From Ptychodera flava (lineage: Eukaryota > Hemichordata > Enteropneusta > Ptychoderidae): a stretch of 64,000 nt of DNA. Each line of letters opens with the position of its first letter. Position 1 is the stretch's first letter. The translations under genes were made by a program, and so were the position numbers. The stretch covers positions 41,381,963 through 41,445,962 of the forward strand of contig NC_091936.1 in NCBI RefSeq assembly GCF_041260155.1. The letters are read 5' to 3'. This document shows positions 37,475-49,900 of this stretch, piece by piece. Under the pieces are notes generated by a model. It had not been told where the DNA came from. It saw only the letters and a list, made by a program, of their open reading frames with translations, and ran no database searches.

Positions 37475-39874
37475 TCAATAGATATCACAATCGGCGGTGG
37501 CGAACTGTGTACAAATTTTGTTCTTGGTGTCTTCTGTGTACCCTGGAAGTTGAAGAAGACCAGCTCCTGAAAAAATTAAAGACTCATGATTTAGCAGATG
37601 TTTCAGAAATAAAAATTGTGTGAGTTAAAAAACAAAAGCTGGATGAGATAAAATCACTTCCCAAGATTCAGGACAGATTAGAACAATGGTTGAGCTACCA
37701 TCACTGATAGCGTATAGATGATTGTGTCACTGTATGCATAGTTTGTGTGTGTATTCAAGTATGTATAATTATGTGAATATACAGTCACAGTGTATCAATA
37801 GCTGTATCTTTTAGCATTATTTTTGTGATTTTTCTTCCAAACTGAAACAAGTTCCTGGGAATGTACTCATTGTGGGGTGTTTATACAAGTATAATAAACT
37901 GTCCACTTGGACTGCATGTGCAATTTTGAACAAGATAATTAACAAACATTTGCCCAAACGTAAAATGGCGCCCTCATTCAAATAAAGAGAAAACACTGTA
38001 TGCCGTGCGACGAGCACATATGCATTAGAAATCTTCACTGAAACAACAGAGTAGTCCAATATAATGCACAGTGCTGAATGTTTTCCACTGTGACACCATA
38101 TGCTTTGTTTTCTTTGTAATATTACCAGTTTTTAAAAAATTGCAGGAAAGCAATATAACGGTTAAAATTTAAAATTACTTGTCCAATTTTTCTGTAGTAA
38201 AAGATTATATTCTTTAAAATTTGTACAATTTAAAGAAAACCCAAGAAAATAGAAAGCATTTTTCAGGTCAATACATTTCAAGAGTTACAGCAAAGCTGCA
38301 GACAAACAGTGATTGGAAAGTGGTTACACTACTCACTGCTTATTTCAACAATGCGAACACTACGCTGTGCAGCAGATCATGAAAAATACAACTTGTTTTG
38401 CAATTTTGGCTTTATTTAATTAAATAAAAATAAATAAAATTTAAATTGAATAAATAAATAAATTCCACTCTGATCTCATGAGCAATATTAATCTGACTCA
38501 CCAGATATTATGTTGTGTAGATTGCAGTAGTTTGTCCCATAATCCAAAATAGCATACCACAGCCTTGACCTTGAAAATCCCTGCAGAAGAATATTGTATA
38601 GGTCGTAAAAGAGAAATATTTTAAGAAGTGTATATCATTGGTAATGTTGCCAAAAATCTGAGAGCAAATCTGTCATACTAGGAAGATGAAACGCTATGGT
38701 TAAATAACGAGAATGAATACTTACTCACCTTTACATGACAGCTTGACCCTTCAAAACAAAGTTCAAATGTCATGTCATCAATATATTTTTTCACTGGAGT
38801 GGTATGTGTTGCCTCGATATATGTGTCATTTGAATAAATAAGCTGAAATGTACAATAAAGCATTAAATAAGATGTAAGGCTATAGACATTCTCGAGCATC
38901 ATGACTCATCTTTAATGATAAGAATCTGCATTGAATGACTGAAATGACAAAACTATTGAAATGGCTTTGTTGTTATATTTTAGGTATGAGATACGGCATT
39001 GATAAATAGCCTGGCTTTCTTGTACCCCCCCCCCCCAAAAAAAAAAAAAGAAGAAGAAGAAGAAGAAAACAAAACTGAAAGCTAAGTAAAATAAAAATAA
39101 AAGCTATATTTCTTTTTTTGTTTTATTTTGATCGTTTTGCTCCTTTGCTTGTCCAATATATTCCTGAACTGGTGTAATGCAAAACGTTCTGACTTTTAAC
39201 TTGAATAGGAGCTGATCATGATCTCTCTCAGCTGAATGACCGCTAAAAATGAAAACACACAACGTTATCATTGACAAAGTGACAGAAGGGAGGGGAGGAA
39301 AGCAAAATGGATAATTCTTATGAAAATATCCACCGTTTGGTGGCCTTTATTATGACCTACCTCATATAAGCATTTTTGACCCCCACTTTGGCAGTTGTCT
39401 GCACCAGTCCATTTCTTGAGTTGATCCACTATCTTGGTTTTGATGTACGTGCAGTTCTCCAAAAACGACCTCATAAATATAGACCGAAAAGGCGATTATA
39501 AATACTACTACTACTAGTACCTGCAGTACTTGGTAGCGAAATGTGTGAAAATGCACACGACGCGTCGAAGACGAGTTCATTTTTCCGCCTGTATCAATAA
39601 AATATGTTACTTTAGCTATATGAGGGACGTTTTTTGTGCTGTTCGTGTAATACAACTATCGCAAATGTCACTTTGATATTTAAAAGCACAGTCCCTCTAC
39701 ACACGGAGGAACTGTGTTAAAATTGATGAAAACTGCGGCTCTGGCAATAAACCACGAAGAGCCAACGCCAACTCACCAATCTACTTCGCATTGGGCATGC
39801 CATGGGTACGGCCACAAAGTATATGAAGTTCGAAACAGAACGACTAAGCAAAAGAGGATAAAACCGGTCTTCAT
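37475..39874 (-). CDS. Gene E: small secreted cysteine-rich protein, five exons (type 1)
   Basis: Coding exons are 39874-39777, 39469-39361, 38842-38729, 38580-38502 and 37566-37475. They total 492 nt and encode 163 residues plus stop, with phases 2, 0, 0, 1. The signal peptide (MKTGFILFCLVVLFRTSY) precedes WPYPWHAQCEVDW. Exon 2 carries LENCTYIKTKIVDQLKKW and DNCQSGGQKCLYE. Exon 3 carries EATHTTPVKKYIDDMTFEL and SSCHVK, plus one extra cysteine (FELCFEG). Exon 4 carries DYGTNYCNLHNIISG. Exon 5 carries ICTQFATADCDIY then stop. The most divergent copy: the usual HASCK reads HAQCE and CTQYSSANC reads CTQFATADC. It lies about 1.06 kb from, and divergent to, CFAP69. Function unknown; predicted extracellular; apparently intact. 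Confidence 0.86.
39025..39068. repeat. Poly(C)-poly(A)-(GAA)n low-complexity tract
   Basis: Adjacent homopolymer C, homopolymer A and GAA trinucleotide runs in intron 2 of gene E. Confidence 0.85.
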
Positions 39875-40931
39875 GTTAGAAATTTCCTCACTGCATCGTG
39901 TAAAAAGTAAGGTTGACAGCTCGTAATACACTCCTACAGGGTACAAGGTGACAGCACCACTACTGCAAATCAACTCGCCCGCCGCCACATCGTATGATTT
40001 GTTCTGTCCTCATGTTGACCTGCGTAGATGTTGAATTTTCTGATTTATTCCCCTACCAGAGGGCCGTCAAAGTGGAGTAGATTTGTCCTATTACGGCATC
40101 TGTGATCGTTCAAGAGTATATATGCCCTTTTAAAAATTTTATTGGCTCAATATTTCATTTTTCACGACGCTCCTTCCGCAAAAGATAATTTGAAATTAAA
40201 CATTAGTCACTGCCACAAAGGGAGTAAGATATCCTCCCATAACAGCCGATCACCTGATATCTTCGAAAATGACGTATTTCACCTTCGACCTAGTCGTTCG
40301 TTTTTAAAATGCTGCTTTTGACTTTATCTTCCATCTTTCTGAAATATGAAGCAATAAAACTTTTATTCATTTCTATTTCAGAAGGAAAGCTTCCATGTCA
40401 CAGAGCGAGATTTATTTTATTTTGAGGAAAATACCGAATGTATCAATAATTAATGTTGAGGGCGCTTTGTACTTAGCAACCATTCCAATATGGCGACTGT
40501 TTAGGGCAGAAATACACTCCGTGGAAATAGTAGGATACGCAACGATTTTGCGAATTTTGGTAATCCGCAAATGCTATTCTGAATTTCGGAGAGTGTGATC
40601 ATTTCAAGATTCGGATCTACTTTACTTAAAAACGCCATCTGAATTCCTTGGAAGTGGATCGAGCGTATTGTTTACATCCATTGCACTTCCACAGGCACCG
40701 AGGCCCGTACCCAGTCAGCAGGCATTGGCAACCTACAACTTGTAAACGGATTTCATTGTCGGATAAACAAGAAGTTACCTTGCTGCTTTTTGAAATAGTT
40801 GCAGGTTTATATCCTTTCGAATGATTGTAGACATTGAAATGCGTTCATAAAGGTCTTAACTTCACTCGTTCCGTATCGAACGGTATACCTTTGGCATTGA
40901 CACTGACAGTTGGCGTAGTTAAAAATTCAAA
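39875..40931. promoter_or_regulatory. Divergent intergenic region between gene E and CFAP69
   Basis: About 1.06 kb separates the start codons of gene E (minus) and CFAP69 (plus), so it probably holds both promoters. Two RFX half-site-like motifs are visible: AGCAAC at about 40476 and TTGGCAAC at about 40725. Ciliary genes in animals are often driven by RFX through X-box motifs, but neither site here forms a full palindromic X-box. Placement is by inference only. Confidence 0.35.
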
Positions 40932-43900
40932 ATGGCTACTGAACTTCAGACGACGAGGCCTGCAATTCCACTGGTCGGGCATATCATCACCGATGAGGAA
41001 ATGGGAATACAGCAGGTAAAGTACACCTAATCAAACAATTTTACAGGCGGAACACCATGACCAAGATTACAAGATTGGTTGAGATGTCTTTACAGTAGCT
41101 GTAAAACGTGCTCGTATCTCAATAACCCAAGAAAGAAAATATTACCGCTTGGTTGATGACGATTACGTCTTTGACAACGATAATTTCGAAAATAAAGTAG
41201 TGATCAAATTCCTTTCGCCACGGATTTATGTTCTTTACGTGCATACATGATGATCAGATAGCAGTTGTGTTTGTTGGTACTCTACAGGGAAGACTAGAAT
41301 TTCAATTGATAATAGGTAATGAAATGATGTACATCTTTTACTTGCAGGGAACAAAGCTGCAAGCAGTGAATCTTGGGAGAACAGTCAAACTACTCACAGA
41401 TCCTCACTCTGTAAGTATCTATATGGAGTCAATATTTATCTGAGTACGAAACAGAATTAACAATATGGCAGTATCATAAAATCCAAATTTCTAGGTAAAA
41501 CTAGCTATTAAAGGGGAAATTATGACATCCATGAAAGTTTTGATGAATATCTCAAAACCATGGAAAATTCTTCAAAATCTGTGTTTATCTGTGCGTGGCT
41601 TCATGTTTGGAGTAAAATTGACTAACCGTAAGGTTTTATAGTCACTGAGTGTTTCATAACATTTTGACTTCACACTGAATTTAGAAAACCATGTTTTCAT
41701 GAGCAAGTGCAGATTTTTAATATTTTTACCCAAAAACGGGTATATGTTTAATTCTTACATGTCCTGTCAAAGGGACTGAAAAGTTTTCATAATTCTCAAA
41801 ACAAAACAAAAAATAAGGGAAAGTCATTCTTTTTCATAAACATTATTACGTATGCAATGTTGCCAATTTGTCATTCTTGATTTTTTCCCTTACAGGCAAA
41901 CATGTACGAACGACATCTCCATTCTATGTGGAAAGTTATCAGACACTATAAACATGGTTTTGTATCCTTTTCAATGTGCAAATTCTTGCTGTGTATAAAC
42001 TGTTAACAAAACAAGAGAAAGATGTTGTCTTGCTTGACTATTTGACAGCTGATTTCATATCACCATCGTAAAGTCTAAGTGATTTGTGTAAAGTGACAGA
42101 ATCAACTGTTTAATATTGTGTTTATCTACTTAAAATAATAAGATTAAATATTGATGACTAATTTTTAGCTCCCATAGCCATATGTATATATGGCAATGGA
42201 AGCTATTCTTATAGGCTAGGAAAATGTCTGTATGTATGTATGTCTGTATGTCTGTATGTCTGTATGTCTGTGTGTCTGTATGTCTGTATGTCTGTATGTC
42301 TGTATGTCTGTCCGTCAACATCAAAAACTCCAAAACCGCTGTACATTTCATCTTGATATTTGGTGTGTACATGGATGATGGGCTGTAGATGAGATTTTGT
42401 TCAAATGAAGTTGTCATTGCCAAAAATATGCAAATTAAGTGAAAAAATGTAAAAACAGTCAAAATTGAAAAAACTCAATAACCACTGAGCAGATTACATG
42501 AAAAATTAGCATGTAAGTACTTTGGGCTGACATGAAATGATTGTGCGCATCTTGGGTCAGTATCTTGGACTTGCTATTTTTCATGAATTTTTTTGTAATT
42601 TTCTCCCATTTTTGGTCAAAAAATCTCCTGCTCTGAAACCACCAGTTCGATTGATTTGAAACTTGGTATGGAAGTGCATAGGAGTGACCTTTCCCAAATT
42701 TGGGCGAATCGTGGTGAAATTTGCATATTTTTAGTTTACACGTCCATAGACTCCCATGTATAAGGCAGATCTCCATAGACTCCCATGTATAAGGCCACAA
42801 AATATAAAAATTTAGTTTCTCATCGTATTCATATTGCAAAAAGGATGCAGTGACACAATTTTTAGTCCCCACTGATGAAGTCCAGTGAGCTTATAGATTA
42901 TGTCATGTCCGTCTGTTCGTCCATCCGTGAGTCTATCCGTTCACGCAGATATCTTGGATATTTTGACAAAATGTCATGTGACCTTGATGACCTTTGATCT
43001 CAAATATACATATTTGTCCATAACTCAGTAACCACAAGGGCTACCACCCTTCATATATGGTATGATGGGACAGCTTATGACGCCACATATTGTACCTCAT
43101 TAATTATGCACATATCTAATTTTGAGCGAGCCAATAGAGCTAGAGGTCTGATTTTTGGTATATAGGGATAACTTAGCAAAACAATTTTTTTGACAAAATG
43201 TCACGTGACCTCGGTGACCTTTGACCTCAAATATACATATTTGTCCATAACTCAGTAACCACAAGTGCTACAGCCTTCATGTATGGTATGATGGGACACC
43301 TTATGACGCCACATATTGTACCTCATTAATTATGTGCATATCTAATTTTGAGCGAGCCAATAGAGCTAGAGGTCTGATTTTTGGTATATAGGGATAACTT
43401 AGCAATACAATTTTTTTGACAAAATGTCACGTGACCTCGGTGACCTTTGACATCAAATATTCATATTTGTCCATAACTCAGTACCCACAAGTGCTACAGC
43501 CTTCATGTATGGTATGATGGGACACCTTATGACGCCACATATTGTACCTCATTAATTGTGTGCATATCTAATTTTGAGCGAGCCAATAGAGCTAGAGGTC
43601 TGATTTTTGGTATATAGGGATAACTTAGCAATACAATTTTTTTGACAAAATGTCACGTGACCTTGGTGACCTTTGACCTCAAATATACATATTTGTCCAT
43701 AACTCAGTAACCACAAGTGCTACACCCTTCATGTATGGTATGATGGGACAGCTTATGACGCCACATATTGTACTTCATTAATTATGCACATATCTAATTT
43801 TGAGCGAGCTAATAGAGCTAGAGGTCTGATTTTTGGTATATAGGGATAACTTAGCAAAACAATTTTTTTGACAAAATGTCACGTGACCTCGGTGACCTTT

Positions 43901-46900
43901 GACCTCAAATATACATATTTTTCCGTAACTCGGTAACCACAAGTGCTACACCCTTCATGTTTGGTATGATTGGACACCTTATGACGCCACATACTGTACC
44001 TCAATAATTATGCGCATATCTCATTCTGAGCGAGCCAATAGAGCTGGATGTCTGATTTTTGGTATATAGGGATAACTATAGGAGAGAAATTTTTTGACTA
44101 AATGTCATGTGACCTCGATGACCTTTTACCTAAAATATATGTTTTTGTCAATAAATAAGTAACCACAAGTGCTATGTCCTTTGTATTTAGTAGGATGGGA
44201 GACCTTATGACAACACACGCTTTACCTCATTAATTATGTACACATCTAATTCTGGGCAAGCGAATAGAGCTAGAGATCTGATTTTTTTGGCATATAGGGA
44301 TTAATTAGCAATATAATTTTTTTTTTTCAAAATGTCATGTGACCTCGATGACCTTTGACCTTGATTATACATATATATGCATATCTCAGTAACCACAAGT
44401 TCTATACCCTCCAATTTTGATAGGATATTAGACCTTAAGATGTCACATCTTGTACCTCATTTATAATGCACATATGTATTTCTTGGCTGGCCAATACTGC
44501 TAGAGGTCTGATCTTTTTTCCCGATTTAGAACCGTAACTTAGACATGCCTCATGTGTTTCAAATTGGGAACAACGACATAGACCTATGTGCCCATAGATC
44601 TCAACATATACACTCCAGTGATACTTCTTAATGACCACATTTTCCTGCCCCATCAAGACTAATACTCCTATTACAAGTGGGGACTATGTCATTGTAAATG
44701 ACTTGTTGATTTAATGGTTGTATCACAGTATTCGATATATCTAATTCTGTATTTTTTCCATTTTATATTCTGAATAATTACATTAAACATATTTCTCTGT
44801 CTCCAGTACATTTCATTTAAGTATTTTCACTTCATGCACTTTATCCCTTTCACACATGTTCAAATATCTGACCAGAGAACAAACACTAAATAGTCCAGGA
44901 TGGGAGCTACAGTGTCATTGACGCTATTTTTCATTATGCCATTATTCATTTACAATGGGCTTTCTTGAGTATATTTCCGATGACTGAAACAGTCAATGTG
45001 TGATGGTACACACTGACAGTGATTTCCTGATAAAGCGGATAAAAACTTCCCTAAAATTAACAGCAAGTAACCAATGGAAGATGGGCCCAGAAAAAACAAA
45101 AACAAAACAGGTTTCACGAACACATATCAATACTATGTCCTAATTTAGTCTGAGAACTTATTTGGACAGTTTTCATTCTTAAAAACATAGAAAGCATCTA
45201 TGCTGGAACCCAATGAACAAAGAAAGACCAAGAAAAATATTAAGATCAAAAAAAGTTTTCAAGATTGTCATTCCTACATATAAGCTCAGAAGAGTTTGTT
45301 CACAAGCATTAGAAACACTCTATAGAGCTGTTTATGCATTTGAACAAAGGTTGTTCCATGACCAAGAAATCACAACTGCACAAAACTCTGTTTTTTATGA
45401 GCCATAGTTATATACATATGTCAATAATGCTATTTCAGTGACTTATTTGACTCTTTATAGAAGGTTAGATAGTACATGTACTTATGAAGAATATATCCAT
45501 GATAAAGATGACCGCTATTTAATAGATTAATAGATTAATAGATTTCTACAGTGCCTGTATATGGTCTATTACACATTAATATCAAACTGTACTTTACTGC
45601 TATCTCTTGTTCATAATATATTTTTTCATCTTTTGAAAAAGTCAAATTATGACCAAAGTTTAAATGTGTTTGTAATATGCCATGTAACACAATCCATCAG
45701 ATGCATGTTTCCTGGTTTCCTTGACATACAACTACCAGCTTATGAAAGATTTAGTGCAAGTGTTCAAGATATTAAATGTTTGCGTAGACAGAGTGAATGA
45801 ACATCCAGAATACATTGATCCAATGTGTGAAATACTAAAAATTTGCAGGTAAGTGATACCCAGAGTTTCTTACATGTCAGATATCAGAATTGCATTTTTG
45901 TTACAAGTGCTATGAGAGCATTTTAATATGAACTCTTAGTTCATTTTATGAGATTATATGTGTGTAGAATCAGACATGGCAAAATAAACTTAACCTGCAA
46001 AGCACACTACTGACTGCATTCGTGTAAATTATTTCTCTTCATAATATGGTAGACATGTTTCATGCATGTGTGATGAGAAATTGCATTTACATGTATCCTT
46101 TGCCAGTTTTGCATGTGAAACAAGTGACACAACTTACTGTACAGGTATTTTCTGAATGACTATAATGTTTGATATCTGTAAAAATCTCACTCGAAGTGTC
46201 ACTTGCACATATATGTTTTATCTTTCAAGATAAACCACACAGTATCAGTTTACATCACAGCTATGTCGTATGATTGTTTGAAAGGAGTGACATAGAGAGA
46301 CTGATATTTTTTTCCTTTGCTTTGCTTTCTTCATTTGCAGCCTACCTTTTCTGAAAGAGAAATCTTCTGATGAAACAGCATATGCCCAGATAGCTATGGA
46401 ATCAATTTCACAGTTAGGTAAGCAAAACATCTATGAACAATAACATCCATACAGTTAAGTTCAATCGTACCATCTTTGGTATTTGCCTGACATTCACAAT
46501 ATGTGACAGTACAGGGCCAACAGATATACATATAGACAAGTCCTTCGATCAATAGAAGAAAAACATAGAAATACAAAGAGAAAAAAACATTTCTGTGACA
46601 GAGCTGGATTGGTGAATATATGAGACAGTAGTACGGTAAAACGTGCGATGGGAACAGCTACTTGGACCCTCAAATTTTTACAATTTGTTTCTGATCCAGC
46701 ACTTGTTGGGGCTCATTTTAAAGCTCTTTGAGTAAGAACAATTTTCACCTTTTTAGTTTTTTAAAATGCAAACTTATTTTTCTCCATAGAGTTAGCACAG
46801 TGATGGCAGCCATTTTGAATTTCAAAAATCAGTAATTTCTTTCGCAAGTGCCAACTTTGCATGTTGATCCATGATTTTTATTCTCATTTGATGAGAGAAT

Positions 46901-49900
46901 GTTTGAAAGTACCATTGAGGAAGTTTAAGCAAAAGTGTAAGTCTTTCATTTTCAGTTGCACATCATACCATAAGAATTTGAAGGGTGCTATGTCTATACG
47001 TGGTAGATGCGGATATTTGATATTTTCTGAACTTCAGTTCAAAGGTTTCTTTGTGCTTTTCATCCAAGGCTACTTAATGAGGGTTCCAAGTGACAAAGTG
47101 AGGTCACAGATCTGTAAGTCACTCATCAGTTTCTATGCTAAAAAGGCATCGGAGAAAACCATAGTTGGACACAAACAGACAACAGAGGAGTACAACAGGG
47201 TTGTCATTGAAAGGAGTGACATTGCAGAAACCTTGGTCAAGGTAAGATAGGATTATACTTATTAAGGAGTACTTCAGACCTATTTCAAGTTGAGATCATC
47301 AATCTGGTGAAATTTATGAAAACATTTTACATTAATGAAATTTAAACTGGCAGATTGTCACTCATAGGTGCTCTGAGAACTATCTTTTGAGGAACTGATT
47401 CAAAGAGTTCCTGGAGCGATGACTCTTCCAGTTTATAATGGAACTACAAGCTGTAGACACCTTTTCTGCAATGTCTGAGTGACTGCAGTGTGTTTGTTGT
47501 AGAGTAAAGCTGTAAACCAGGTTTTAGTTTGATTTTCTGAAATGCTGAAATAATGAAAGAATTCAAATCACACTCTGACCAGTTGTTTACTCTACACTCT
47601 GGCTGCAAATGTCTTTCATTTACTCTTATTTGTAAGTTTCTTGCAGAAACAGAAACAAAGAATGTTAAACTATAAAAAATTTCCAAATTAACTGCTCTTT
47701 CACCTGAGACTGAACAATATTAAAATTGAAAAATCTTTTTATATTTGAGTGGCAAGTATTGCTGGCCATTGCAGGTACAAGTAATATGTTGTGAAAAGTT
47801 ATGATTATACACATGAACTCCATCATGGTAGTCTGTTCAAAGTTGAATAATCTTCAATTAATTAATTATTCAATTTTTAACATAGGCTTTAGCATTGTTA
47901 GAACACGACACTGACATCAAGCTTGAGGTGATGGATGTCCTTCAGAGACTCTCCTCAGCCTCGGCTATCAATTGCGATAAGATGTTACAGGCAGAAGCTG
48001 CTGGTAAAATCTGCAGTAGAATGTTGGACCCTGACCCCAGTGGAAGGTACGTGTATAATTACCCCCTCCTGTATACACATTGGTCAGACCTTTGAACTTT
48101 TCAGTCAAGACACAGCACACACATGAAGACTTTCAGAATCATTGCAGGTTTTTCAATTCATAAACATTTTGGTATCTTTAAAGAAAATTGTAATGATTGG
48201 AATTATTACATATACATGCTCATCAAACCATCTTCATTCATATTTCTGCACTCATGCTAGTTTGGTGACCATGATGTAGTACATGTATCTGACTGAAGCA
48301 AGCAGTTTCAATGGTGAAACTTGTCCTACTCACAGATGCTCTTCAGAAATGAAACTTACAGGGTTTCACAGCATCTATAACGACTGCTGTGTCCGGTTTC
48401 CAGATTTTTTGATAGCCATTGTTTGGTCAAGTATTTTTCACATAACTTCTTCATGTGACCCTCATTTGGAAGCAAATATTCCCTTTCTTCTCAGGTTGCT
48501 TTTCCGGTCGGTAGAAATCCTCTGGAATCTCCTTGATAAAGGTGACAGAAAAGAAGCTGCCAAACAGCTGAACAATGCAGACTGTATAAGGTTAGTTCAG
48601 CACACACTTTTACAGGTGATACTTTTGTTGGATTGTCTTCGAAGTCTGCTCAAAGTCAGCATTACCTACTTATTTTTCCCACTCTTGTCTCATGTGTGGA
48701 AGGTAAACTGCACCATTAAAAACAATGATTCAGTTAAATCATGTTTTACCGTATTGAGTATGACCACTATTACAAGGCAAATTGGGATAGTAAAAAGTCG
48801 GGCTTTGAAGAAAAAGTGTGATCGATATAATGAAATACTGAAAAAACATGAGTACAGGATGTGAAGTATCCTTCACACAAAGCAACTGTCATTTGCATGA
48901 ATATATTTTGATTATTCAAAAATTGTTGATCTTAGTGTACATGAAAGTTTTCCCATAAACTTCAAATTTATTTTATTTATGAATATCATCTCATCTCCTT
49001 GATATGATATACATAATGACATTACGCTGTAATTTTGACAAAGATTTCTATGTATATTACATTTGCTGTGACTATGTAGATTCTCAAAAAATCATTTCAA
49101 TTGTCTACAAAATACCAAATAGCATACTTTGCCTTGCAGTGCTCTTAGAGATGGCTTTTCAAACCATATCATGCAGGGATTCAGTCACTATAATAGACAG
49201 ATGAGGTAAGATTTAATAAAACATAAGCAAATACATACAGAATATTTCAAAAAAACAGTTCCTAAGCTTTTCAGAATAACACATACCGGTACAAAGGGAT
49301 GGTTCCAAGAGTTGATCAACAGTTCATATAAAGATAAAATATCAAAAATACAGAAGGATTTTTAAATTTAAGTGTCTGTGGATATGAAATTCAAATGAGA
49401 CTGAAGAATTTTGTACTTTCCTAGACAAAATGAGAGGTAGAAATTAATACTAATTATGTCCTGTTTCTGTAGAAATGATCTGTTAGTCATTGCAACAATG
49501 GTGGCAGAAGAGTGTCCTGAGGCACCGTTCATTGTGAGTATAAGTTACAATATTTCAGGAATCGTACAACCCAGTTTCTGTTAGCTTTAGTCCATTGGAA
49601 ATATTAAAATCATAAGAAGACTCTCAGAAGATTTTTGCCAGGGCCTTCTATCAGACATTAGGCTGTCACAGACAATACCTATACACTCATATCTCACATC
49701 GGCTGTCTCACAGTGTGTAGTGGTTGAGTTTGACACACACCTATTCACACATCTTGTTCCACTGCATTGTGTAATTTGCATGTCTTGGTAGATTACTTCT
49801 CTGCCAGTTGTTCCCCTGTACTGTATCTTGTCTATATCACGCTGTGCAGTGCAACTGAGCTGTACTTGAAATGTACATTACAGAATTACCTCCAATTCGG

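Larger units (their letters stand above)
42166..44930 (+). mobile_element. Outer Helentron-associated-like element in CFAP69 intron 3
   Basis: Begins TAGCTCCCAT (42166) and has the inverted counterpart ATGGGAGCTA at 44900-44909, followed by a stem-loop (AGTGTCATTGACGCT, 44911-44925). It includes a (GTCTGTAT)n-like microsatellite. A second element of the same architecture is nested inside (about 42863-44706). Subterminal inverted repeats, an internal microsatellite and a 3' stem-loop match the known layout of Helentron-associated (HINE/DINE-like) elements. No Rep/helicase is present. Confidence 0.6.

Noticed and set aside
48283-48864. 193-residue plus-strand open frame
   Set aside because: It is CFAP69 exon 8 (48495-48590) plus flanking intron read in frame; only the exon matches the family.
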